From Thelephora terrestris (Eukaryota; Basidiomycota; Agaricomycetes; Thelephorales; Thelephoraceae): 64,000 nt of DNA. This document shows positions 11,358-22,814 of this stretch, in pieces (the first letter of the stretch is position 1; each line of letters starts with the position of its first letter). A model generated the notes under the pieces. It saw only the letters and a program-made list of their open reading frames with translations. It did not search any database and was not told where the DNA came from. The stretch lies in assembly GCA_015956445.1 (NCBI GenBank), contig WIUZ02000005.1, positions 1,612,001 through 1,676,000 on the forward strand, given 5' to 3'. A program made the translations under genes and the position numbers.

Positions 11358-12024
11358 CTATACGAATGTAATCAGAGCACCAAGGGCGACCCCGCCGAGA
11401 GCAAGTCCAACGTCTAACAAGGTGAATGAGTTACAAGGAAGGGCAGCATTGACATTCCCGGTCCTTTGAAAAGTTGATAAGTCAGGGGGTGCGCACGACC
11501 TAGGATATCTTACTGTGTTGGCAGGGCTCCTCCGGCAACGCTGGTGAGGATGGTGACCTGCTCTCCAGCAAACGACGTAACGACACCAGGAAGACTACCG
11601 GCGAGAGTGACTGCGTCGCCACCCTTTGAGCTGAGAACCGTGTAAACGCTTCCTCCGACAGCTATGGGACGTTCAGTGTCCCTTCCTTAGCCATGTGTAG
11701 CCAAGTGATGTCAGGCTTACATGTCAAAGTGCCGTAGACACCATCGCCCAAACTTCCCAAGAACGATGTCCCTCCATTCCATTCACTGGTAACATCACTT
11801 GCAATGGAGCTATAAATAGAGCCCACATCCCCAGTGAGCGAATTGACGAAACTGTTGACTGGGCAAAGTATGGATAAGTTCCTCTGGTTTTCTGGCAGAG
11901 GGCACGACGATCACCCACTTTGGCGTTTCTCAAATGCTCCAGTATCGGGTTGAGCAGAAGCGAAAGTGACAATGGCGAGCAAAGCCAGAAAAGAAGAGAG
12001 GAGGAGTCCAACGTCGACAAACAT
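11358..12024 (-). CDS. small secreted or GPI-anchored Ser/Gly-rich protein
   Basis: I do not recognise the family. The ATG at 12024 opens a clear signal peptide (VGLLLSSFLALLAIVTFASA, then QP), followed by FEKRQ, a possible Kex2 site. Splicing by eye gives INSFVNSLTGDVGSIYSS, TSEWNGGTSFLGS and GEQVTILTSVAGG. The mature part is rich in Ser, Gly, Val and Thr and poor in charge. If the last intron is used (donor GTAAGA, acceptor TTCAAAG), the protein ends with a hydrophobic run (LALGGVALGALITFV), consistent with a GPI signal or membrane tail. If not, it stops about 35 residues earlier, after LPTQ. A TATA-like GTATAAATT lies about 70 bases upstream. The length is about 165 residues. Confidence 0.6.
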
Positions 12025-12093
12025 TGCGGTGGTAAAAAGGAGTCGTCAGGGAGAACAGAAGGGATTCTATGGTCGCTTCCAAAGGTGTGGGGC

Positions 12094-12102
12094 AATTTAT
12101 AC
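12094..12102 (-). promoter_or_regulatory. TATA-like box upstream of the small secreted protein
   Basis: GTATAAATT on the minus strand lies 70-78 bases before the ATG at 12024. The spacing suits a core promoter with a short leader. Assignment is by position only. Confidence 0.4.
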
Positions 12103-12564
12103 TTGTCCGCCCTCGGATGGCTGTGTTAATCACAGTGCGATCGGAGGTGGAAACATTGATAGAGTCGCCAGATTTCAACGCACGGAGCGGGTCAGCTGGT
12201 CCGTTGTCCCGCTGCCGCAGTCGGATATTGAATGGTCGATATCTTTAGACAATCAAGATAGCAGTGCAAGCAGCAAGGGCTCAGGAGTTCTGCCAGATAT
12301 ACACAGCTGCCTCACGGGTGGCGCACTGGTATCCAAGGTGAGAGTGTCAATCAGCCTCATTACTCCACATTGAATTACGGTTGCAATTCTTACCGTGAGG
12401 GGTGCATGAAAAATAAAGCTGCGGCCTGCGACGACCTATGTTTCCGCACAGCAGCACCCACTCGAGGGTAGTCTTCCAGAGTTCTGCCACATGAGACACA
12501 GAGAAAAACAGGAGTCCAAGTTCATCGAAATCCAGAGTCTGACTCTGACTGATAAACTCCGTGT

Positions 12565-12570
12565 CACGTG
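12565..12570. promoter_or_regulatory. CACGTG E-box upstream of RPE1
   Basis: The CACGTG palindrome lies about 78 bases before the RPE1 ATG. In fungi such sites are bound by bHLH factors (Cbf1, Pho4 class). Function here is inferred from position only. Confidence 0.3.
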
Positions 12571-12647
12571 CGACGACCCGGTCGACGATGACCGTGATGA
12601 CATCCAAAAATCTCCGTTCCACTTTTCTCTTGCAATACCGATAAACT

Positions 12648-13753
12648 ATGCCACGAGCAATCATCGCCCCCTCTGTACTCGCTTCGGACTTTGGCCAACT
12701 CACCGCTGAATGCAAGCGGATGATCAAGAATGGCGCAGATTGGTTGCATATGGGTGCGCCCTATTCAGTATCTCCCACAATGTGATCCCTGACCCTTTCG
12801 ACCATCTCAGATGTCATGGATGGGTATACGCCGTTGTAACCACGCACTCAGCATCTTGATCACTGATACTACGGATCTTGCAGCCATTTCGTGCCGAACA
12901 TTACGATGGGTGTGTCCAGACGCTCTTCCTGATCGGTTTGTCGACGGATCTCCTAAACCCCTACATAGGCGCGCCCGTACTAGAATGCGTGGCCAGAGGC
13001 GTCCCAGGAATTTTCATGGACTGCCACATGATGGTTTCTAAACCAGAACAGGTGCAGTGTATTCTCCAGGACTCCCACTGGTTAAATGCATTGCGTTAAC
13101 ACCCCTTTTACCTAGTGGGTCGACGCCATCGCGGATGCCGGTGGTAAACTCTACTGCTTTCACTTAGAAGCAACCTGTGAGTGTCATTATAGAACAAACT
13201 CTCGCGGGTACCCTAACACCCGAAATACGACTAGCGGATGCCATCTCCCTCATCAAGACCATTCACGGGAAGAACATGAAAGCTGGTGTGGCAATTTCGC
13301 CCGACACACCTTCCACAGCCATCACCGACGAGATCGGAAATTTGGCTGATATGCTTCTTGTGATGACGGTCTACCCAGGTTTGTCGCTTGTTTTACGCTT
13401 CGGCTTAGCCACCAGGATTGAACCCGAATACTAGGTAGGGGTGGCCAGAAATTCCTCGACAGATGCCTGCCAAAGGTGTCCGACCTACGTGAACGGTTCC
13501 CAGATAAAGATATCGAAGTTGACGGCGGAGTCACCCCCAAGACGATCGGTACATGTGCTGAGGCTGGTGAGTTATCACCCAGCGGAATGTTACAGGATAA
13601 AGCGAATCTGACCTACTCGTTATCGTTATCAAAGGGAGTAACGTCGTCGTGGCTGGGACAGCCATCTTCGGGTCGGAGGATCCAGAAAATGTTATTACCA
13701 CTTTTAAATCGACCATTAATCAGGCCCAGGACAAAATCGCTGCCGAAGCGTGA
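12648..13753 (+). CDS. RPE1: ribulose-phosphate 3-epimerase
   Basis: The enzyme interconverts ribulose 5-phosphate and xylulose 5-phosphate in the pentose phosphate pathway. It is a cytosolic TIM-barrel metalloenzyme. Spliced, the protein shows [14 protein letters not shown] at the start, [14 protein letters not shown] (metal/catalytic Asp and His), DCHMMV, CFHLEAT, the second catalytic Asp in DIEVDGGV, and [12 protein letters not shown] near the end. Six or more short introns interrupt it. The phosphate-loop motif normally read PGFGGQ comes out PGRGGQ with the best donor, or PGLGGQ with a weaker donor/acceptor pair (13380s to about 13440). The last intron ends in an unusual TCAAAG acceptor. 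About 225 residues are predicted, typical of the family. Its 3' end faces the rhomboid gene. Confidence 0.93.
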
Positions 13754-14046
13754 CACACCCAAGACGTTTGTCAGGAGAAACCTCTGTTTGTGCTCGATTG
13801 TACCTGCTATCTGTGTAAAGTTAATTGCCCCACCAATTCTACTTGTTCAATGCAGTCATTATTCTGGTGTTTGAAAGAAATCGTCGTGCGCATGTGGGTG
13901 GGCCAGGAGGGAGCATGTATTATGAGACACGGTATATACGGAAGTAAATAACGAGGAATGCGTCGGTTAAATACACATAACGAAGTCCGAGGAGGTTCGA
14001 GTCCGAAAAATAGCCAGTTCGTGGGAAGATGCAGTGGGAAAACTTT

Positions 14047-16098
14047 TTAGTTACTTGTGGTTGTGAGTCCGGTTCTGCGAAGGAGCAGGATCAACGCCCA
14101 GAACAGGAGTCAAACGAATGTTAATGCACTCACCCTTTACAGTAGTCATTGGAACTCGTGGGTATGCAGGAGAGGTATCGGCACCACGAGCACGCGGCGT
14201 ACGGATCCGAAGTGTAAAAGTTCCTGATCAAAACAACATACAACACGATCACCAACGGGAGGGCGGCCAGCCGGAAACCCCACGACATGAGGGCGTGTCG
14301 TCTGGTCGCAGAAATAGTCGGGTAGAAGACCGTGCCCACGAGGAGGCCCATCAGGAAACCACCCAAGTGTGCGAAGTTGTCAACGTCTGGTGCAGAGTTT
14401 ACGCTTTGCCATGCGAAACCACATTGCGATTGCACTTACATGGGATGAATCCAATGGCAATGCCAATGATCAAGTTGATGGCGAGGTAGATCAACTAAAA
14501 GGGTTCAGTTAAGAAACGTTCGTCTTTGCTCCTGTGTCCTCACCCTTCTGACAGGTTTGTAGATGTACTGCCAATGAGCAAACAGATCGACCCACTCCAC
14601 CTATCAGAAGCGGACCGTTAGTGGACAAGCGATTATTTACGGGTAGACTGGGGCACCCACGGCGAACATTCCGAAGATTGCCCCAGATGCGCCAACAGAT
14701 GGAATTCCCGGACGAGCAAAGTTTCCACCGAGAACGTTCCTTTTTGTTTCATCAGCCCATACGACGGTTGAGATATAGAAAGAGGCGACTTACCCGAAGA
14801 TTCCAGCAGCCATGTAGGTAATAATGAATCCCGCGGAACCCATTTCCCTTTCGATCTGAACCAGTGAGATGAGATGGCAGGGGGGAAAGGCACCACCAAC
14901 ACCGGTTAAAAACGTACCTGTCCAGCAGCCGTAACCTGCGCAAGCATGTTGAAGATGAAATGAATGATGCCAGCATGCAAGAAGATCGGAGTGACGAATC
15001 TAAGTCGGACAGGGCGGTAAGTGATCTGAACCGATCTCGGTGCATTGGACTCAAGTACCTGAAAGCCTGATCGGGGTCTTGTCCCTTGAACCCTCCGAAG
15101 GCGCAAATTTGCTCAATGGAACAGGTTATCGTGGGCGGGTTAGCCGTGTCATTGGCACCTTGAAGAAAACTTAGTGTGAATTGCGTGAGGGCGAGAATGG
15201 ACGTACATGGAAGATATGTATCCAACGGGATATCTGCGATCAACTTCATGCAAGGAGGGAACCGAGCGCCCAGAGTAATCAAAGCACTCGCTGAAGGTCC
15301 CAGCATGGGATTTACTGTCGGCTACCCAGCAAGGTCGATCAACACTCATAAAACACCGAGCCGAATAAACAAACGTTAAATTTCATACCTTAAACGAGAA
15401 AGGGTTTCCCTGCTCCTTCGCATTGTACACCAGCTCGTAGATGAGAACACCCAGCATGGCCAGGGTCAACGCATATACTGTCCCATGTGTTCCGGTCAGT
15501 GGCCGCGAGAACCCCGGATCTCGCGTCGCTCACCAATGTATGGACGGCTTTGACGACCGATACCGTTTCGTTTGTTCCGTATCCGTTGTTCCAAAGGTTG
15601 ACTAGCATTCCCCATCCACTTAGAGAACGACCCCTTCCCGTCGCGCTCCATCAGTGGTACCGTTGCTTGACTGATTGGATTTGCCTCCACATACTCTACG
15701 AATCGACCGAAATTAGCATGCAGGTGGGTGAAAAAGCGAGGTACACACGTACCGAGGTCCTGGTAACTACTCGACCTCTGATGAGGCCCGGTCACGAGAG
15801 CTTCCTTCGATTCCTCATTCACCATATTGTAATTTTTTCCGTACGGATTACTCCCTTCCTCGTCGTACGTCCCTGTGTATCCAGACGTACCAGAGTAGCC
15901 GGAATGGTTCCGGTCGTGGGAGGGGGAAGGAAGCGTATCAAGCCTACCAGGAGAAGTGACCCGCTCTGGGACACCGCCCGCGTATCCGTCGACATCGGTT
16001 ACATTATAATGATCGTGGTTCCCGTTCGTGTCAGTGGCATCCGTGGGCGGCGACAGTGGTCTCGAGGGGTGGTCGCGGTAATATTCTTGTGCAGACAT
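14047..16098 (-). CDS. rhomboid-family intramembrane serine protease
   Basis: This is a multi-pass membrane protease. A long polar N-terminus (MSAQEYYRDHPSRPLSPP, Gly/Tyr/Asp-rich) precedes the membrane core. The core contains VTPIFLHAGIIHFIFNMLAQ, the catalytic serine in GASGAIFG, and the catalytic histidine in VDNFAHLGGFLMG, both as in active rhomboids. The luminal segment NDTANPPTITCS and the C-terminal CSWCRYLSCIPTS are typical of the fungal subfamily. Start is the ATG at 16098. The stop is either directly after DYCKG (14130) or, more likely, after a last intron, giving GTGLTTTSN and TAA at 14047. About ten introns. It lies tail-to-tail with RPE1 and downstream of the ANK-DIL gene on the same strand. 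Confidence 0.88.
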
Positions 16099-16504
16099 CT
16101 GTCGAGGTTGACGGGGCGAGTGAGTGTTGGAGGAAGATGGGATGTAGCCGCTGATTATAAACTTGTTTCAGAGGACTGGTGCCGTTCACAAGCACCACAG
16201 CCATCAGCCAGCCATTCAACGCGGGAACAGCCCTGCCGCCAAGCTTGAGCACATCGTTGTACAAGATCGGCAATCACCACCTCGTCCGCAGCAATACTTG
16301 CAAGCACCGGCAAAAGTGGCTGTGGGCAGTGTCAAACTTCAGGATAATCCAATGGCCCCAAACTCGGGGGATTTCTACTAGATAATAGCGAAAGATTGGC
16401 CAAGAATAACAAAGCACAGAGCAGTAATGTGATGGTAACAAATGTATACGGCGTGCCCAACTCTAAGATATAATGATATCCAAAACGTCCATAAACCATG
16501 CAGG

Positions 16505-19500
16505 CTAGCCTATGATGCCGAAATCATTCTCCTCTTCTGTTGAGAGCATGATCGAGCGGCCGCGTCTCGAGGATTTCCTCCGTGTCAACGGTGTGATACT
16601 CTGGAGCGGGGCTAGGGTCTTCAGATTCAGGGTGGGATCTTCGTCTGGTGCCGGACTGTCATGGATTCCCTCCGCCTCCTCATCAGGTTCGACTTCAGTA
16701 GGTCTCGTCCATCTCGACGTATATGCTGCGCCGTCAACCCAAGCGAGAAGCCCAACCCCCACGTCCCTCACCTTCTTCCCTCCCATAGTCCAGTCTAACG
16801 GCCCACGGCTCCCAACGCTTGCTAGGTTTGTCTCTGAGCATCCAGGACCTAATCCATTAGACTTGGTTTCTCCAGCGCTCTTGGGCGACTTGCCAGGCAA
16901 CGCAGCAAGCATCTTCGGATCCGAAGGGAAGAACAACGGTAGCATATGTCTCGAGTCGAGAAACTCTCCGAGGGCCTCGGGCGGCTTTGCGGGCTCCCAA
17001 GAAGATTTACCTTGGAGACGATCGAAGAGCATGTCGACACTCGTTTGGGCTGCGAGTGCGTCCGGTATACTTTCCGACGAAGGCAGACTGGGAGGAACAT
17101 CACCCTCAGAAGAGATCAGACTCTCACGGTCCCTCTCAACCATCTGCGAAAGCGTTAACGACAAGCAAGGTTTCAAAAAAGAAACCCCGACCTCCTTCCG
17201 CAACGCCTCCACGCCAAGCCTAACCCTGTGCTTCTCCCAATCCTTTTGCAGCTGGGCGAGGTATTGAGTACACTCCTCTGTCATCCTGCCTTCATTGACT
17301 TCATATCTGTAATCTCGAACTGCACGGCGCATCTAATTCCTATCATGAGTGCCCTGGCGACCATAGATACAACTCGACTGACTTACTTGCAGGGGATTCA
17401 AATTTCGCATCGTCTGTACCGTTGCGATTAAGTTTGAGAAATCGTTGATAGATGAGAGGCACTAGTGTGACGGTTAGGTTGGACGAAAGGCCAACGGCAT
17501 CCCAGCCTGGGTAGCGCACCTGCAGCCAATTCAACAGATCCCTGACCGGTGCAAAATGGGACTGGACGCCTCTCGGTAGTCCCATCTTCCCAACCCACTC
17601 CTCCAGAACGCTAACATTCATGCTGACCTGGATGGCACGGGATCTGTACGAGAAGTTTGGACTTGCCGCCGATATGAACCAGCACCCTCGTACCTGCACA
17701 AGAATTTCTTGCGAGTTAAGATCCGATTGAAAGTTTCGCCTGGTGAAGCAATCCCTTAGAACAGTCATAACATGGGTTGAAGTTGAAACTCACATGCCGT
17801 CCAGTACATCACCTGAGACCAGAATTGGGTGATGAAGGCAGGGTTGACGCCGGAGAGGGTCAAGAGAGTGTGAAATGCCGTCAGGTGCGATGTGATATCC
17901 TTTGGTGTTGGGCCCGGGGGAGAATCAGGGAAAACCGACTGCAATGGGGTCGTCGGCCCATTCCTCCCTCTCGAGAATGTGTTTCGAATCGACTGTTGTA
18001 AGCTCTTTGATGGCGTCGCGGTAGCCGATGGCAATGGAGAAGTTGTTTCGAAGGGAGACGATGGAGGATCGCGCTTTGAAGGGGTCGTAGGCGGTTTCTT
18101 CTTCATCGCGAACGGCCGAAATATTGACCACTCGGACTCGAACTGCACAGAATCGAATTCCGAAAGAAGTGGAGTGTGGTCCAGCAGCGCCGCATCTAAG
18201 AGTCCATCAATCTTTTTCTCCGCCTTACGAATAATGAAGACTAATGTGTTTCATCGGCAGTGAGTGAAACGCGTTTCCTTGGGCAAGACAGATAATATAC
18301 CGAAGATTGAGTTGATCACATCTTCAATGACTTCGAATGATCCCAGTGCCTCGCAAGTCTGGTTTATCGACTCGTCGCATTTCATGAGGTGCAACCAAAG
18401 GGTCGTATTATACAACTGTGTGGTGCTCGGATCGTCAGCTGAGGTATCAAGGTGTGATTTTGGATGACGTACCCAGAAAACCAAACACGGTAAGTCATCT
18501 GGCCTATCCTTGGGTAATCCAAAGAATGAACGATCAAGAGAAACATGTTTGGGAAGACCTACGCACAAAGAATGTATCTTCTATTGTGTCTGCCGCCTCA
18601 GTTACCAGGTTTTCCAACCACGCCTGGTCACAGTACAGGCATGCGAATCTAGCGAGCAGGTAAAGCGCGCTCGCGGGTTCCGAGTTGCGAACAGTGATTG
18701 GGAAGTTCGTTATGAGAGAGTGGAATATTTCGGGCAGCCACGCCGGAGAGAAAGCTAACATTGATCCTAGGTCCTTCTGAGGGGTCTGCAACAAACGGTC
18801 AGGTCAAGAACGACTCCCGACGCAGTTTGAGACCCACATAAATTTCCTCATCGAGTTCACTTTCGTCAACACCATCTGAGTCGATGTCCGATCCACTCTC
18901 ACCCCACCAGGCGGGGTCAAGACACAGTGTCTGGTTGATGTCCTCCCTCACAGCATGCCGCTTTCTCAAACGCGTTGTGCGCTCCTCCAGTGCCTTCCGC
19001 CGCTCCTCCATCCTCCCACCCGCCCAACCCTCGCTGCGCATAGCTTCTTCCAGGAGAAGGGCCACTGTTTCTCGTCCAGGGATGAGAGAGTGACCAGTGA
19101 CGAGATCCAACGCGGTAAGGTTTCGACATGTTCGTACGAATGGCGAGCACCCTGATTTAAGGAAATGGGAAACGAGGGTCGGAGGGGAGAGAACTGCAGC
19201 ATAATGTAGGGGCGTCCATCCGGCTGGTCATGGAATGCCACCGTACAAGCATGAGCAAAACCATTGGCGTGAGAAGCGCAAAATGAAAAGTTGGGACATA
19301 CCTTTGTCCGGAGTCGCCGCGTCCGCTCCTTCAGATAACAGCAATCTGACGCATTCTTCACGCTCGATGTCCCTATCCGAATCCGCTCCAAAGCCGAAGA
19401 TTGTAGTACTAATGAGACCGACGTCTTCTTCGTCTCGGATGCAGAGATCGACATGTGGTTGGGCATGGGGATCTCGTAGGAGGTAAGTGAGAAGCGGAAG

Positions 19501-19659
19501 CTCCCCGAACACGCACGCCCGGACCAGACAATGCGTGACGAGCTGCGCTTTCTGCCCGGGTTCGAGACCGAAATTCGGTGAAAGTAGAGGCGAAACAGTG
19601 GCAGGTGTAGGGTATAAGGGCGACAAGTCTGGTTCTGGTTCAAAACTAGCAGAAGCCAT
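16505..19659 (-). CDS. ankyrin-repeat and DIL (dilute) domain protein
   Basis: This is a fungal protein combining ankyrin repeats with a DIL domain, the globular tail fold of class V myosins, but with no motor. Start is the ATG at 19659 (MASASFEPEPDLSPLYP). The first third holds ankyrin-like units (CVFGELPLLTYLL, CVRLLLSEGAD, a GWTPLHYAA-type segment, GCSPF). It then has a charged segment (EERRKALEERTTRLRKR). The DIL region follows: SALYLLARFACLYC, YNTTLWLHL, a Pro/Ser-rich insert (PTTPSKRDPPSSP), LLNWLQ and the C-terminal part. The tail is low complexity and ends NDFGIIG. A cargo-adaptor role is inferred. The direct partner cannot be read from sequence. Confidence 0.82.
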
Positions 19660-19975
19660 TGCAGATGGGTGCGGTAGAAGGGTACTGCGCAGGGGGGTGG
19701 CTGTATCTACGTCGCGATCAACCCCTATTCGCCAGTGGGTGTAGATCTGCGTGGATCAGGTCGGAAAGCAAATTAAAGGCGCCTTCTGCTGGTCAAAGGG
19801 CAGCGCAAGGTCTGGCTCGCGTCGATGGGGCTGCAAATGGCGGGTATCAAGGCAGGTCGTCACTAAGGCGGGTGGGAGATGACTGCACGACCACTGCGTC
19901 GACAACGATCAGAGGCCGAGGAGGCGGAGGTGCGCGCTTATTCGACCCTCGATCACTTAACCGTTCCGTCCGCCA

Positions 19976-20796
19976 ATGTCACCGACCAAACGTCAGAAAC
20001 TGGAGAAAATTTCCGACGTCAACAGCGATGACGAAGAGGTTATCGACCAGACTCATGACGCCGGTGAGGACGATCTGGAAGAAGAGTGCTCAGATGACGA
20101 TCAGACCTCCTCGGCGGGTGACTCTCCGGATACTGAGGATGAGATTGCTGCTGCCAGGACAACCAAGTCAAAGAAAACTCTGAAGCGTAAACGGCGCGCC
20201 ACAGATCCCTCGAATTTTGGTGCTACACTTAATGCCCTGCTGAGCACGAATGCTCCATCTTCTCTGCCACTATCCCTCAAACCTTCTGCTGCTCGGAAAC
20301 GGAACGAAGAAAAACAGGAGCTCAAAGCAAAAAAGGTACAGCGGATAGAAAAGAAGGAAAAAGAGGATAAGGGCCACATATCTGATGTGATAGGAGGCTG
20401 GGGTGGCGAGAGCGAAAGAGCATTGAGGAAAGTTGCACAGCGAGGAGGTGGGCCTTGAACTTCCGGACCGTTAATATCTCACATCGACTTCCTCGCTCAG
20501 TGGTAAAACTCTTCAATGCGATTGCTGAATCGCAGTCGGCCGTCGTAACGGTCGCAGAGGAAGCAAAGAAATTGCGAGGGTCTGGCAAACCTTCTTTACC
20601 CGCCCCGGCTTTCGAAAAGGGAAACTCAAAAAAGAAGGGTAAACAAAAAGATAACCTCCTGGGACGGGGAAAAGAAGGTTAGCATCTCGCCTGTGCTCTA
20701 ACTTCATTCGTATGTGCTGAACTCAAAGTCGTAGTGGCGTTGGATAAAGAGGATTTCATGGACGTGATCAGATCTGGCGTCAATGTCCGCGTGTAG
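19976..20796 (+). CDS. RRP15: ribosomal RNA-processing protein RRP15
   Basis: This nucleolar protein acts in 60S pre-ribosome maturation. The N-terminus is acidic (DDEEVIDQ, EDDLEEECSDDD). A basic stretch follows (KSKKTLKRKRRA), then the family core ATDPSNFGATLNALLST. Next come the lysine/glutamate-rich helix (KKVQRIEKKEKEDKGH), a WGGESERALRKVAQRG segment joined by an intron to VVKLFNAIAESQ, and the conserved end LDKEDFMDVIRSG. Two introns. The second ends CTCAAAG rather than the usual CAG/TAG. About 240 residues. It is divergent from the ANK-DIL gene over about 316 bases. Confidence 0.88.
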
Positions 20797-21210
20797 TCGG
20801 TGCGTCCTTTGGGTCGTATGAGGAGCATCGTCGTCCGCGGGTTAATTTACCAGCTTTTAGGCGGCTTCTATTCTTGTTGCGAACTAGCCTGCTCGGTTTG
20901 AGACGTGGTTGCTAATCGCCTCTGTGCGATGAATACTGGGAACCGAAAGCGGTCCAACACTCTGACGGCATGAGGGGGTTGTGTCATATTTCAGCGTTGT
21001 AAGTTACGCTTACCGTGCCTACGTAAAGGAGATGTGTCCAAGTTCTGCCCAGTGACTGCCAGTGCATTGTGAATCTCACATTCCCGCCAACTCGCTCTCC
21101 CGGTCCGTTGTGACAAGGCAACGGGCGGGCTGCCCTAAAGCGTTTTTACCCACGTGACGCGGGCTTTTCTCAGTTGATCCCTTCCGGCATCTCGAAAACT
21201 TTACGAGCTC
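20797..21210. promoter_or_regulatory. RRP15-GID8 spacer with a CACGTG site
   Basis: No gene is seen. The stretch is the RRP15 3' region and the GID8 promoter. A CACGTG palindrome at 21151-21156, followed by ACGCGGG, lies about 55 bases before the proposed GID8 start. Confidence 0.35.
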
Positions 21211-22411
21211 ATGGTCAGTCCAAGACCAACACGGTGTCTCTACCCCTAGCTTATGAGGCTCTCAAAAACAGCCACAGAAGGTCCCAATCAGGAAGGAAGA
21301 GTGGGAACGTCGTCTTCATGAGGTGCAGGTCACTAAAAAGTAAGTTCATACTTCCCTCTTCACGTTTCTAAAAGATGAGAATCTATCATTGGGAATCTCT
21401 CTGAACCCCTTGATGAGCTCAAATATTTGCATGTATTATCTGAGACATCTTCTCTTCCTGTTCTTATGTCTGGGATACTAATGTAGACCTCACATTAGTG
21501 ATCTGAATCGGCTAATAATGGATTACCTCGTCATCGAGGGCTACAAGGTCTCCGCAGAAGAATTTAGCCAAGAAGCTGGCCTTACTCCGCCCGTTGACTT
21601 TGAGAGCATTGAAGGGAGAATGAATATCCGGGAAGCCCTCCAGCGCGGCGACGTTGAGGATGCGATCACCCGAGTAAATGACCTAAATCCAGAGGTACGT
21701 TCCTGCCCAGACCAGTTCTCGCCCGGAAAGGCGAAATGATTAGTTGTATACTTGCACCACGCTCAGCCCCTTCGGGGTCGGTGATGAGAGCAAACACCAA
21801 AACTTCAGTCTTCAATATGATCGCTTTCCTTCTAGAATTCATCTCCGCTGAGTTGTACTCATCAGTTACCATTACGTAGATTCTGGATACTAACCCAGCC
21901 CTGTACTTTCGGCTTCAGCAACAAAAGCTGATCGAATATATCCGGCAAGGTAGGATCGCTGAGGCATTGCAATTCGCCCAAGAAGAGCTAGCGCCGCGGG
22001 GTCAGGAGAACCCCGAGTTCCTGCCCGAATTAGAGAACACAATGGCGCTCCTGGCGTTTGAATCATCGAAATCTGCGCCTGAATCGATTTCATCCCTTTT
22101 GTCACCAAATCAACGGATGAAGACTGCAGGCGAGGTGAATGCAGCAATCCTGGAGAGTTTTAGCCAAGGAAAGGAATCAAAACTGGTAGCGCTCCTGAAG
22201 CTATTGTGTTGGGGGGAATCTATGCTCGTGAGTTGATCCCGTGAATTATTGGGTTGGTCTCCGCCGCGTTAACAGAGGCTTAACCACGGGATGATTTTTT
22301 TTCAGGAGGAACGAGCCGATTTTCCCAAGGTGCGCCCGCCTGCTGACGTTGTGTCCTACTTATTGAGAGCCTCGCCAGGTGGAGTTTGGAGAGGGTCCGA
22401 GCCGGCGGTGA
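21211..22411 (+). CDS. GID8: GID complex subunit 8 (LisH-CTLH-CRA protein)
   Basis: This is a scaffold subunit of the GID/CTLH E3 ubiquitin ligase, which degrades gluconeogenic enzymes in yeast. The LisH motif is MDYLVIEGYKVSAEEF. CTLH follows (REALQRGDVEDAITRVNDLNPEI) and CRA (LIEYIRQGRIAEALQFAQEEL, LLAFESS, ESISSLLSP, LLKLLCWGESMLEERADFPKV). The exon before carries KEEWERRLHEVQVTK, as in homologues. That exon has an in-frame TGA just upstream. The only fitting start I find is an ATG (21211-21213) forming a 3-base coding exon followed by a GTCAGT donor. The end depends on a last 49-base intron: with it the protein ends EFGEGPSRR at 22411, without it at 22443. Confidence 0.88.
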
Positions 22412-22509
22412 ATTTCTGTGCATTGTTTCCCTATCCACTGTAACCATAATTTGTACGAATATCATACCTCTTGAGCTTCTGGATAATTATGTAGCGGCCA
22501 TTCGCACAC

Positions 22510-22515
22510 CACGTG
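22510..22515. promoter_or_regulatory. CACGTG E-box in the BCK1 promoter region
   Basis: CACGTG inside a longer CCACGTGTGG palindrome-like stretch, about 300 bases before the kinase ATG and just downstream of GID8. Position is the only evidence. Confidence 0.25.
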
Positions 22516-22814
22516 TGGCCGATACGGCGAGGTGCCTGGGTAGCGTCTAAATCTCCAGGAGTCGTGCGGTCCGAGTCCAACCCTCGCTCGGCGACGACAC
22601 CTGCCCGCCTAGGCCCTAGTTGCACGTCCACGACCCTCGTCGTGCGTCTAGTCCACGCGGTCGTTTCCACCTTCGTCCACCAAGGGTTTACCATCTTGCA
22701 GGTCAACAATCACCTTCCTGGCCCACTCAGGGACTCAACCGATTCGCTCGCGACTTTGACAACCGCTCGTCTTTCCCCTTTGTCTCTTTCCTCCTCGCAG
22801 TACAACTCTGCAAC

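Noticed and set aside
13990-14006. GGTTCGAGTCC, a tRNA T-arm look-alike
   Set aside because: The flanking bases do not form a T stem and no acceptor or D arm is found at the right distance.
16163-16381. Small open frame between the rhomboid and ANK-DIL genes
   Set aside because: It has no ATG, no recognised domain and sits in the expected promoter and 3' region of its neighbours.
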